The position numbers and the translations under genes are program-made. A stretch of DNA of 64,000 nt, taken from positions 124,001-188,000 of the forward strand of contig NZ_PYOM01000001.1 of the NCBI RefSeq assembly GCF_003026365.1. Reading direction: 5' to 3'. Source of the stretch: Photobacterium angustum (GTDB lineage Bacteria; Pseudomonadota; Gammaproteobacteria; Enterobacterales; Vibrionaceae). Positions 18,749 through 26,621 of the stretch are shown here, one piece after another; the first letter of the stretch is position 1, and each line of letters starts with the position of its first letter. The notes under the pieces were generated by a model. It saw only the letters and a program-made list of their open reading frames with translations. It made no database searches and was not told the origin of the DNA.

Positions 18749-19975
18749 ATGGATATTATTCTTCTTGGCGTAGTCATGTTCACCTTGATTATCCTGGCTC
18801 TAGTTTTAGTAATTCTATTTGCTAAATCTAAGCTAGTACCAACAGGTGACATCACTATTTCAGTAAACGGCGATCCAGAGAAAGCGATCACTACAGGTGC
18901 AGGTGGCAAGCTACTAAGTGCTCTAGCGGGTAACGGTATCTTCGTATCATCAGCATGTGGTGGCGGTGGCTCTTGTGGTCAGTGTCGTGTAAAAGTTAAA
19001 TCTGGCGGCGGCGACATTCTGCCAACAGAATTAGATCACATCACCAAAGGTGAAGCACGTGAAGGCGAGCGTCTTGCGTGTCAGGTTAACGTTAAGTCTA
19101 ATATGGACATCGAACTACCTGAAGAAATCTTTGGTGTGAAGAAGTGGGAATGTTCTGTTATCTCTAACGATAACAAAGCTACCTTCATCAAAGAGCTTAA
19201 GCTACAAATTCCAGATGGCGAATCAGTACCTTTCCGTGCTGGTGGTTACATCCAGATTGAAGCACCTGCTCACCACATTAAGTACTCTGACTTTGATGTT
19301 CCAGAAGAGTACCGTGAAGACTGGGATAAGTTTAACCTATTCCGTTTCGAGTCTAAGGTTGATGAAGATATCATCCGTGCTTACTCAATGGCGAACTACC
19401 CTGAAGAGTTCGGTATTATTATGCTAAACGTGCGTATCGCTACGCCGCCGCCTAATAATCCAGACGTACCACCAGGTCAAATGTCATCATTCATCTGGTC
19501 ACTGAAAGAAGGTGACAAGTGTACTATCTCTGGTCCATTCGGTGAATTCTTCGCGAAAGACACTGATGCAGAAATGGTATTCGTAGGTGGTGGTGCAGGT
19601 ATGGCGCCAATGCGTTCTCATATCTTCGACCAACTTAAGCGTCTACACTCTAAGCGTAAGATGTCTTACTGGTACGGTGCACGTTCTAAGCGTGAAATGT
19701 TCTACGTTGAAGATTTCGATATGCTTGCTGCTGAAAACGATAACTTCGTATGGCATTGTGCACTGTCTGATCCACAACCAGAAGATAACTGGGATGGTTA
19801 CACTGGCTTCATTCATAACGTGCTTTACGAAAACTACTTACGTGATCACGAAGCACCTGAAGACTGTGAATACTACATGTGTGGTCCACCAATGATGAAC
19901 GCGGCTGTTATCAGCATGCTTAAAGATCTTGGTGTAGAAGATGAAAACATCCTACTTGATGATTTCGGTGGCTAA
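18749..19975 (+). CDS. nqrF: Na+-translocating NADH:quinone reductase subunit F
   Basis: NADH-oxidising subunit. An N-terminal membrane helix (residues 2-24) is followed by a 2Fe-2S ferredoxin domain with ligands Cys70, Cys76, Cys79 and Cys111, an FAD domain with [11 protein letters not shown], and an NADH domain with [13 protein letters not shown] and [10 protein letters not shown]. Length 408 equals V. cholerae NqrF. Last structural gene of the pump, followed by a strong terminator, so apbE and nqrM may have a promoter of their own. Confidence 0.97.
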   Translation: MDIILLGVVMFTLIILALVLVILFAKSKLVPTGDITISVNGDPEKAITTGAGGKLLSALAGNGIFVSSACGGGGSCGQCRVKVKSGGGDILPTELDHITKGEAREGERLACQVNVKSNMDIELPEEIFGVKKWECSVISNDNKATFIKELKLQIPDGESVPFRAGGYIQIEAPAHHIKYSDFDVPEEYREDWDKFNLFRFESKVDEDIIRAYSMANYPEEFGIIMLNVRIATPPPNNPDVPPGQMSSFIWSLKEGDKCTISGPFGEFFAKDTDAEMVFVGGGAGMAPMRSHIFDQLKRLHSKRKMSYWYGARSKREMFYVEDFDMLAAENDNFVWHCALSDPQPEDNWDGYTGFIHNVLYENYLRDHEAPEDCEYYMCGPPMMNAAVISMLKDLGVEDENILLDDFGG

Positions 19976-20003
19976 TCAATAGCCCTTCTATCACAATTAA
20001 ATT

Positions 20004-20032
20004 GGCTGACCAGTTAATGGTCAGCCTTTTTT
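20004..20032 (+). terminator. terminator after nqrF
   Basis: GGCTGACCA / TGGTCAGCC, a perfect 9-bp stem with a five-base loop and a run of T. It separates the pump genes from apbE. Confidence 0.9.
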
Positions 20033-20121
20033 CTTATTAATCTTTTATAAACCTATTTTTTATTGTGGTTATTTATCAATAGTGATCAGACTAAAAAACA
20101 ACATGAACGATGGAGTATGAA

Positions 20122-21147
20122 GTGAAGCGTTTCCTGCTGTGTAGTACGTTGGTGTTATCAACGTTAATGCTGCTGACTGGCTGTGGTGATAGTCGTCAAC
20201 AGATTGATATTAATGGGCAAACAATGGGGACTTACTATTCAGTAAAACTCATTAAGCAAGAAGGATTACCAAGCGCAGAAGTTATCCAAAAAGAAATTGA
20301 TAAGCGCTTAGAGATTGTGAATGATCAAATGTCGACTTATCGTCCTGACTCTGAGTTAAGCCAATTTAACCAGCAACAATCTACACAACCTTTTGAGGTT
20401 TCTGCGGCTACAGCAAAAGTGATCAGTGAAGCGCTACGAATTTCTAAGCTTAGCAATGGGGCTTATGATGTTACTGTTGGCCCATTAGTTAACTTATGGA
20501 GTTTTGGTCCTGAAGCCCGCCCAGAATCTACCCCTACAGATAAAGAGATTGCGACTCGAAAAGCCGAGATCGGTTATCAGCATCTCAGCGTTATTGATGG
20601 TAATAAGTTAGTGAAAGATCTGCCTGATTTGTATGTGGATCTTTCATCTATTGCAAAGGGCTATGGTGTTGATGTCGTTGCAGATTATTTAAAAGATGAT
20701 CTTCATGTTAAAGATTTCATGGTCGATGTTGGGGGGGAAGTTCGCCTACAAGGTAAGAACCGTTCTGATGTACCATGGCGTATTGCAATTGAAAAACCTG
20801 TTGCAAGTGAGCGTGCGGTACAAGATATTATTCAAGCTGGCGATATGGCAATAGCAACATCGGGCGATTACCGTAATTACTTTGAAGAAAATGGGGTGCG
20901 TTATTCTCATCTAATAAATCCTCAAACCGGTAAACCAATTGCTAACCATGTTGTGTCGGTTACGGTTATTGCGCCGTCTTGCATGACGGCAGATGCATAT
21001 GCGACCACTTTTTCTGTTATGGGAGAAGAAGAGTCAATTGCATTAGCCAATAAAGAAAAGTTACCTGTAATGTTGATTGTAAAAACCAAAGATGGCTTCG
21101 TTGAATATAAGTCAGATACGTTTGAGCAATACGTTGTTAAAAAATAA
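20122..21147 (+). CDS. apbE: FAD:protein FMN transferase (NQR flavinylation)
   Basis: Transfers FMN from FAD to a threonine in NqrB and NqrC. The 341-residue lipoprotein has a lipobox LLTGC at about residue 20 and the ApbE core: MGTYYSVK, SELSQFN, LSSIAKGYGVD, VDVGGEVRLQGKNR and the C-terminal SCMTADAYATTFSVMG. I prefer GTG at 20122, which has GGAG six bases before it; an in-frame ATG at 20110 has no ribosome site. Its place after nqrF fits its substrates. Confidence 0.93.
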   Translation: MKRFLLCSTLVLSTLMLLTGCGDSRQQIDINGQTMGTYYSVKLIKQEGLPSAEVIQKEIDKRLEIVNDQMSTYRPDSELSQFNQQQSTQPFEVSAATAKVISEALRISKLSNGAYDVTVGPLVNLWSFGPEARPESTPTDKEIATRKAEIGYQHLSVIDGNKLVKDLPDLYVDLSSIAKGYGVDVVADYLKDDLHVKDFMVDVGGEVRLQGKNRSDVPWRIAIEKPVASERAVQDIIQAGDMAIATSGDYRNYFEENGVRYSHLINPQTGKPIANHVVSVTVIAPSCMTADAYATTFSVMGEEESIALANKEKLPVMLIVKTKDGFVEYKSDTFEQYVVKK

Positions 21148-21158
21148 ATGAGGTAGTC

Positions 21159-21380
21159 ATGGTTATTTACTTAGTCACATTTTCTGTTTTCTTATTAGTG
21201 ATTGTCGCAATGGCAGTTGGCTACATCTTCCAACGTAAAACCGTGAGTGGTAGTTGTGGTGGTTTAGACGGTATTGGTATTGTAAAAGAGTGTGATTGTC
21301 CTGAGCCGTGTGATGCACGTAAAAAGCGTGAAGCCCGTGCTGCTCGTCAAGCTGAATGGAAAAAGAATCAAATTATCTAA
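21159..21380 (+). CDS. nqrM: NQR maturation protein NqrM
   Basis: Small membrane protein of the DUF539 family required for assembling active NQR, probably by delivering iron to NqrD/NqrE. The 73 residues have one N-terminal membrane helix and a cysteine cluster (SCGG, then ECDCPEPC), the hallmark of NqrM, then a basic tail. It is 11 bases from apbE, consistent with the conserved nqr-apbE-nqrM order of Vibrio. Confidence 0.93.
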   Translation: MVIYLVTFSVFLLVIVAMAVGYIFQRKTVSGSCGGLDGIGIVKECDCPEPCDARKKREARAARQAEWKKNQII

Positions 21381-21404
21381 CGGTATTTTGATTAATGAAA
21401 AAAG

Positions 21405-21432
21405 AAAAGCCTGAGTTATCTCAGGCTTTTTT
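21405..21432. terminator. bidirectional terminator between nqrM and the GGDEF gene
   Basis: AAAAGCCTGAG / CTCAGGCTTTT around TTAT, an 11-bp stem. It sits between convergent genes and has T-rich flanks on the plus side. Confidence 0.88.
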
Positions 21433-21436
21433 AGTT

Positions 21437-22657
21437 TTAATCACTAACTAACTGATTTCGGCCATTTTCTTTTGCGGTGTAAAGATTATCATCCGCTTGT
21501 TTTATTAACTTCTCTAATGACTCTAAACCTGTTGTTGCGCCAATGCTAATGGTAATGCTTATTTGCTGATCTAGGTAGGGGATAGTAATTGATTCAATGC
21601 GCTGGCGAATAAGCTCTAAGGTTGATAAGAGGCTGTGGAAATGGCCGCAATGCTGAATACAGAATTCCTCTCCGCCAAAGCGAGCAACAATCGATTCTGG
21701 AAAATGAGCATCAATAATTTTACTGATGCTGATGAGCACGGCATCGCCACCATCATGACCATATGTATCATTTACTTTTTTGAAAAAATCGATATCAATC
21801 ATCGCTATATTCAACGATTCATTTTCAGTTTGACAGCAGTTATGAGTGAAGAAGTAACGACGATTCCAAAGCCCTGTTAATGCATCTTGGTTTGCCATAC
21901 GAAACAGCTTATCTGAGGTATCTTTCATATTTAAAATATGATGAATACGGCAGTTAAACTCTTCTTGGTTAAAGGGTTTATAGAGAAAATCGTTAGCACC
22001 TGCTTTTAGAAACTGTGCCGTCATCGTACTGTCGTCACTACCAGATAAACCCAATACTGCCATTTTATTTCGACTGTGATCACGTCTAATTTCACGGGTC
22101 ATAGTAATGCCGTCTTTCTCAGGCATATCGTTATCGGTAATAACTAAGCTTATATCTGGATTATCTTCAATGATTTGTAGCGCTTCATTACCGTCAGAGG
22201 CTTTATATACAGTGAGATTCTGTTTTTCTAGTAAATGACTGACATGATTTCGTACCATGTCAGAGTCATCAACAACTAGCGCTTTATGCTTTAAGTTAGC
22301 TTCTAGACGAAGTAATAGTGGTACAAGATAGGCAACGGAAGCTGCACTGTCTTTGAGCAAATAATCTAATACTCCTTTTGCCAAGACTTTTTCACGGATT
22401 GTGTCACTAAATTGGGCGGTCAAAACGATTGATTTGATTTTGTGGTTCAATACCAGATCGATGATTTCACCATCTTGACCATCCGGAAGGCAATAATCGA
22501 GTACAGCGCAAAGATAACGTTGTGGTTCAGCTAATAATTTTTTAGCTTGTGATAAGTTTTCGGCAAAAATAGCCTTGAAGCCAGCCTGTGTCAGTTGGTC
22601 ATCAAGATAGTGACGAAATGCGCGGCTATCTTCGACAACAAGTACCTGATGTTGCAA
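21437..22657 (-). CDS. REC-REC-GGDEF response regulator, probable diguanylate cyclase
   Basis: Two receiver domains in tandem (about residues 1-120 and 125-243) precede a GGDEF domain (about 255-406). The first receiver has the acceptor aspartate in VLDYCLPDG, the second in VITDNDMPEKDG. The catalytic half has DALTGLWNRR and the active-site signature RFGGEEF, so c-di-GMP synthesis is expected. The RxxD inhibitory site that normally precedes GGEEF is absent, so product feedback at that site is unlikely. Start is TTG 22657 with AAGGAG upstream. No linked histidine kinase is visible, so its input is unknown. Confidence 0.88.
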   Translation of the reverse strand: MQHQVLVVEDSRAFRHYLDDQLTQAGFKAIFAENLSQAKKLLAEPQRYLCAVLDYCLPDGQDGEIIDLVLNHKIKSIVLTAQFSDTIREKVLAKGVLDYLLKDSAASVAYLVPLLLRLEANLKHKALVVDDSDMVRNHVSHLLEKQNLTVYKASDGNEALQIIEDNPDISLVITDNDMPEKDGITMTREIRRDHSRNKMAVLGLSGSDDSTMTAQFLKAGANDFLYKPFNQEEFNCRIHHILNMKDTSDKLFRMANQDALTGLWNRRYFFTHNCCQTENESLNIAMIDIDFFKKVNDTYGHDGGDAVLISISKIIDAHFPESIVARFGGEEFCIQHCGHFHSLLSTLELIRQRIESITIPYLDQQISITISIGATTGLESLEKLIKQADDNLYTAKENGRNQLVSD

Positions 22658-22858
22658 AGTAAACTCCTTTTAGCAGTACGCATAATACATTTGGTTTTAT
22701 ATTGATATATATAACATTAGATGTAATGGGTTTATTATCAATTATTTTATTAGGTTGTTTTTTTGTGATCTTGTAGGTGAAATATAAAACTTAATTTGTA
22801 TTTCTTATTAGATGAAAATTTTTAATTTTCCAACTTTAGTAATTCATCGTTATAATGG

Positions 22859-22874
22859 CTGTATGTATAAACAG
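22859..22874 (+). promoter_or_regulatory. LexA (SOS) box of dinB
   Basis: CTGT-N8-ACAG with the sequence CTGTATGTATAAACAG is a near-ideal SOS box, three bases before the dinB start. It predicts LexA repression and DNA-damage induction. Confidence 0.88.
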
Positions 22875-22877
22875 TAA

Positions 22878-23972
22878 ATGTTGAGTGTGAATTTGGCAGA
22901 AGTAGCAGAGCAAAAAGCTGTACAGCGAAAGATCATCCACGTTGATATGGATTGCTTTTATGCTGCCGTCGAGATGAGAGACGATCCAGCTTTGCGCGCT
23001 GTCCCTATAGCGATCAGTGGGCGCTCGACGCGAGGCGTCGTCAGTACTTGTAATTACTTAGCTCGTAAATATGGTATTCATTCTGCAATGCCAACGGCTC
23101 ATGCTTTAAAATTATGTCCACACTTAACCTTAGTGCCTAGCAGAATGCAGGTTTATCGTGAAATATCCCAACAAATACGGGCTATTTTCTTAAGGTACAC
23201 CGATAAAATCGAGCCATTATCCTTAGATGAAGCATATTTAGATGTGTCTGATTGCGAAATGCTTCATGGCTCTGCGACTTTAATAGCTCAGGATATTCGC
23301 CGTGCAATTGAAGATGAGTTACAGCTTACCGCTTCTGCGGGTGTTGCTCCGGTGAAGTTTATTGCCAAAGTTGCTTCAGATCTGAATAAGCCTAATGGTC
23401 AATATGTGGTTACACCTGAAGATGTGGGTAGTTTTGTTGCTGAACTAAAACTAGAAAAAATACCTGGGGTAGGAAAGGTGACTATCCAAAAACTCCATGA
23501 GAAAGGCTTGTATGTTGGTCGTGATGTACAAAATTATGACCGTCATTTACTGCTACAGCAATTTGGCAAATTTGGGCAATCATTATGGTCTCGAGCACAC
23601 GGTATTGACGAGCGTGAAGTGATTGTTGAACGACAACGAAAGTCGGTTGGGGTAGAGCGTACTTTTAGTCAAAATATTTCAAGTTTTGACCAGTGTTGGC
23701 AAGTGGTTGATCAGTTATATCCTGAGCTTGAGCAACGATTACGTAAAGTACGGCCTGAGTTAGATATTGCCAAGCAAGGTATAAAGTTAAAATTTGCAGA
23801 TTTTCAACAAACTACGGTTGAGCATATTTATCCTAAATTAGATAAAGCGCAATTTATCGATTTATTAAAAGAAGCGATGACCCGACAAAATTCTCGTGAG
23901 ATACGCTTAATAGGCTTGAGTGTTGGGTTAGAGATTGGTTTAAAAGCGCAACAGCTTTCTTTTGGTTTTTGA
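22878..23972 (+). CDS. dinB: DNA polymerase IV
   Basis: Y-family translesion polymerase. Catalytic motifs IIHVDMDCFYAAVE and SLDEAYLDVSD hold the three metal-binding acidic residues; KIPGVGKVTIQKL is the helix-hairpin-helix thumb region, and KSVGVERTF opens the little-finger domain. Length 364 versus 351 in E. coli. The ATG at 22878 lacks a ribosome site because the LexA box ends three bases before it; a GTG at 22887 or later start is possible. The C-terminal QLSFGF looks like a beta-clamp binding motif. Confidence 0.93.
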   Translation: MLSVNLAEVAEQKAVQRKIIHVDMDCFYAAVEMRDDPALRAVPIAISGRSTRGVVSTCNYLARKYGIHSAMPTAHALKLCPHLTLVPSRMQVYREISQQIRAIFLRYTDKIEPLSLDEAYLDVSDCEMLHGSATLIAQDIRRAIEDELQLTASAGVAPVKFIAKVASDLNKPNGQYVVTPEDVGSFVAELKLEKIPGVGKVTIQKLHEKGLYVGRDVQNYDRHLLLQQFGKFGQSLWSRAHGIDEREVIVERQRKSVGVERTFSQNISSFDQCWQVVDQLYPELEQRLRKVRPELDIAKQGIKLKFADFQQTTVEHIYPKLDKAQFIDLLKEAMTRQNSREIRLIGLSVGLEIGLKAQQLSFGF

Positions 23973-24025
23973 TTAAATGAAAACTGAACCTACTATGTTA
24001 ACACATTTATTACAGTACATATAAA

Positions 24026-24064
24026 AACGGGCTTAACATGAGATCACGTTAAGCCCGTTTTTGT
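24026..24064. terminator. bidirectional terminator between dinB and pepD
   Basis: AACGGGCTTAAC / GTTAAGCCCGTT, a 12-bp stem with a ten-base loop and A/T runs on both sides, between convergent genes. Confidence 0.88.
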
Positions 24065-24076
24065 TATTCCGTTAGT

Positions 24077-25537
24077 TTATTTTTTAACAGGAATATTTTT
24101 AAGTACTGCAATCATTTGATCCCAGAACATTTGAACTGTATCAATTTTCACTTTCTCATCAGGTGAGTGTGGGAATTTGATGGTAGGGCCAAATGATAAC
24201 ATGTCCATTTCAGGGTACGGTTCTTTAAATAAGCCGCACTCAAGACCTGCGTGGATCACCATGATGTTGGGTTTATTACCATACATCTCTTGGTACATGT
24301 CACGGAATACGTGCATGATTTCAGAATCAGCGTCTGGCTTCCAACCCGGATATGTACCAGAGAATTCACATTGTGCGCTTGCTAAGGTTGTTAATGATTG
24401 AAGCATGCTTTCTACATAGCTACGACCAGAGTCCGTTAAAGAACGGACTAAGCAAAGTACGATAACTTTATCGCTTTCAGTCTTAATAACACCCATATTG
24501 AGAGAGGTTTCAACAACACCCTCAATGTCATCACTCATTCGGATAACGCCGTTAGGGCAGACGTTTAGTACATTGATGAAACGTGTTTGATCTGCCATTA
24601 CCATCACATCTGCTGGCAGTTCAGTTGTCTCTATAAATAAATTAATATTAGTTTCAACATGACCAAGCTCAGCACTTAGTAGCGCTTGGTATTGAGCAAA
24701 TAATGAATTTAGTTGATCAACATGTTTAGCCGGTAGGGTAACAATCGCAGATGCTTCACGTGGAATTGCATTACGTAGGCTACCACCTGTGAAATTGTTA
24801 ATACGTAAGCCAAGCTCGTCTGCGTGACCGACTAAAAAGCGAGCCAGTAATTTGTTTGCATTGCCACGGCCAGTATGAATATCACAACCAGAGTGACCGC
24901 CTTTTAAGCCTTTTAGGACTAGTTTAATTGCTTGGTGATCAGCAGGTGTTGCTTCACGCTTTATATCCAGTGTGATTGCGCCGTCTACACCGCCAGCACA
25001 ACCCATGTAAACTTCGCCCTCTTGCTCAGAGTCAGTGTTTAGTAGGATGTCACCTTCTAACCATCCTTCTTTAAGACCAAAAGCACCTGTCATGCCTGCT
25101 TCTTCATCAATAGTAAGTAGTACTTCTAATGGGCCATGTTCGATATCTTTAGCAGCAAGTACCGCAAGACAGCTTGCCATACCCATACCGTTATCAGCAC
25201 CTAATGTTGTACCTTTTGCCGTTACCCATTCACCGTCAATGAAAGGTTGAATAGGATCTGTTGTGAAGTCATGTACTGTTTCTTCATTTTTTTGTGGAAC
25301 CATGTCGATGTGCGCTTGAAGCACTACCCCTTTACGGTTTTCCATGCCTGCTGTTGCTGGCTTTTTAATGATCACGTTACCGATTTCATCACGGCAAACG
25401 TCTAAGCCTTCATTTTGTGCAAATTCAATAATGAATTGTGCTAATTGTTCTTCATATTTAGAAGGGTGAGGGATCGAACAAATTTGATCGAAAAATTGCC
25501 ATACAGCTTTAGGAGATAGTTGACTGATTTCAGACAC
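24077..25537 (-). CDS. pepD: aminoacyl-histidine dipeptidase (peptidase D)
   Basis: Di-zinc M20 metallopeptidase that hydrolyses Xaa-His dipeptides such as carnosine. The 486 residues show the metal-ligand segments LQAHIDMVPQK, GADNGMGMA, the catalytic DEEAGMTGAFGL and the C-terminal VIHAGLECGLF. Length is typical (485 in E. coli). It is transcribed alone and shares a terminator with dinB. Confidence 0.95.
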   Translation of the reverse strand: MSEISQLSPKAVWQFFDQICSIPHPSKYEEQLAQFIIEFAQNEGLDVCRDEIGNVIIKKPATAGMENRKGVVLQAHIDMVPQKNEETVHDFTTDPIQPFIDGEWVTAKGTTLGADNGMGMASCLAVLAAKDIEHGPLEVLLTIDEEAGMTGAFGLKEGWLEGDILLNTDSEQEGEVYMGCAGGVDGAITLDIKREATPADHQAIKLVLKGLKGGHSGCDIHTGRGNANKLLARFLVGHADELGLRINNFTGGSLRNAIPREASAIVTLPAKHVDQLNSLFAQYQALLSAELGHVETNINLFIETTELPADVMVMADQTRFINVLNVCPNGVIRMSDDIEGVVETSLNMGVIKTESDKVIVLCLVRSLTDSGRSYVESMLQSLTTLASAQCEFSGTYPGWKPDADSEIMHVFRDMYQEMYGNKPNIMVIHAGLECGLFKEPYPEMDMLSFGPTIKFPHSPDEKVKIDTVQMFWDQMIAVLKNIPVKK

Positions 25538-25875
25538 GGAAGCCTACCTTTATAGAATATTGGTCCAGTGGCATTTGTCAGGCTATTAGCCGCCAAATGA
25601 CATATATAAGTAGCGATTTACTCTATCGCATTTTTTTTAGCATATCATTCAGACTTCGGTGGAGGTAGAGAAAAAAGTAAAATCTTAAACCACGAATACG
25701 ATAATGAATAAGTATTTAACGGTGCTTTACTTTTATATATTGAGTTTATTATTTCTTATATTTATTTTTTTAATCATAAATACACATTTAACTGTTCAAA
25801 ACTGAAAGAAAATTACACAAAAAGTTGTTAAACAATATTTTTTTGTAGAAAGTGTGACGAGCTTAAAGAAAATGC
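25538..25875. other. intergenic region between pepD and a small structured transcription unit
   Basis: About 340 very A+T-rich bases holding the pepD promoter (minus). TGTGA at 25853-25857 is a possible CRP half site for the downstream small RNA, but the other half is poor. No gene is visible. Confidence 0.45.
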
Positions 25876-25904
25876 TTGAAATTAAATTACAGGGTGGTTA
25901 TGAT
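25876..25904 (+). promoter_or_regulatory. sigma-70 promoter of the structured small RNA
   Basis: TTGAAA and TATGAT are separated by exactly 17 bases, a strong housekeeping promoter. The predicted start near 25911 falls in the first hairpin of the RNA. Confidence 0.75.
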
Positions 25905-26077
25905 TTAGACAGTCTCATAAAGGTATGAGATAACACTGTACACGTTCAGGATGAACCCGAGATATCGCCTCCATGGAACCGAGATAAGTGCGACCACGAT
26001 GGTCTTTACCCTCCAAGGATTAAGCGCATAATATTTATGTGGTTAATTTGGATTACTTATTTATAAGGTGATTTAAA

Positions 26078-26167
26078 ATGAAAATTTTTGATTCAATTAC
26101 ACACTTTTGGAATAACCGCTCTGTATATACAGGTAACTTTACTTACCCTAACTACTTTGGTTACTAA
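26078..26167 (+). CDS. 29-residue aromatic-rich small protein (VcdP-like candidate)
   Basis: ATG at 26078 has the ribosome site AAGGTG seven bases upstream and ends at TAA 26165-26167. Nine of 29 residues are aromatic (four Phe, four Tyr, one Trp), clustered in the second half, which ends YPNYFGY. It has no membrane segment or signal peptide. It lies in the middle of a highly structured transcript. The length equals that I recall for VcdP, which acts on citrate synthase in V. cholerae; that homology is an inference. A leader peptide for attenuation is less likely, because a terminator and not a gene follows. Confidence 0.7.
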   Translation: MKIFDSITHFWNNRSVYTGNFTYPNYFGY

Positions 26168-26267
26168 GAATTTTGTTATCTAGTTGCTGACTAGCTAATT
26201 GAACAGCTTGTTCACCCCCTAACTTGAGAATACTAAATAATCGTGATCGATTATTTGCAACATTCGC

Positions 26268-26298
26268 CGCCGCTTCGCTTTGAAGCGGCGTTTTTTTT
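26268..26298 (+). terminator. terminator of the small RNA
   Basis: CGCCGCTTC / GAAGCGGCG, a perfect 9-bp G+C-rich stem with a five-base loop and eight T residues. A very strong intrinsic terminator, typical of Hfq-dependent RNAs. Confidence 0.92.
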
Positions 26299-26621
26299 AC
26301 CTTTGAATTGTCATAACGAGTTACTCACACATCGTGATGTGATCTTTATAAATGTTTTATTGCTGTAGATCTCATAAATATAAAATAGATGAAATATCTT
26401 AATTTGGCATATTTTTGCTAATATATTGATTTTATATTACTAATTATCTGTTCTTAAAAGTCAAAAAAACAAAATTAAATTTATTAGTCTTAGTTTTGTG
26501 CATTTACTCGATATTTTCTGGAAATTGATAGATCTGATGTTTATAATCGCGCTCGAATTGAAGACGCAAACGTTTTCTTTTGCTTACTACTAACGTGTCA
26601 ATCTCCAAGGAACTGAGAAAC
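26299..26621. other. promoter region of the purine permease gene
   Basis: About 320 A+T-rich bases. Near the 3' end, TGGAAA (26519) and TATAAT (26542) are 17 bases apart and a PurR box lies just after. The remainder shows no gene or purine riboswitch aptamer that I can recognise. Confidence 0.55.
26564..26579 (+). promoter_or_regulatory. PurR operator
   Basis: ACGCAAACGTTTTCTT matches the PurR consensus (ACGCAAACGTTTGCGT) with three mismatches, all in the right half. It lies directly downstream of the best promoter of the purine permease gene, a classical repressing position. Confidence 0.8.

Larger units (their letters stand above)
25909..26298 (+). ncRNA. structured small RNA with internal peptide gene; candidate VcdRP-type dual-function RNA
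   Basis: A free-standing transcript of about 390 bases, bounded by its own promoter and terminator. The leader has three local hairpins: ACAGT-CTCATA/TATGAG-ACTGT (25909-25939), GTTCA/TGAAC (25944-25956) and GACCA/TGGTC (25992-26004). The peptide gene (26078-26167) follows, then hairpins CTAGT/ACTAG (26180-26194), TGAACA/TGTTCA (26200-26214), AAATAATCG/CGATTATTT (26235-26256) and the terminator. C-rich anti-Shine-Dalgarno segments lie at 25967, 26008 and 26213. TTCACCCC (26211-26218) is fully complementary to the ptsH ribosome site in this window. From memory, V. cholerae VcdRP is a sugar-related dual RNA coding for a 29-residue protein and repressing PTS mRNAs; the agreement is suggestive, not proven by alignment. 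Confidence 0.72.

Noticed and set aside
25992..26004. Hairpin with ACGA loop resembling one half of a guanidine-II (mini-ykkC) riboswitch
   Set aside because: That class needs two ACGR-loop hairpins and a guanidine-related gene; only one such loop occurs here and the transcript ends without such a gene.
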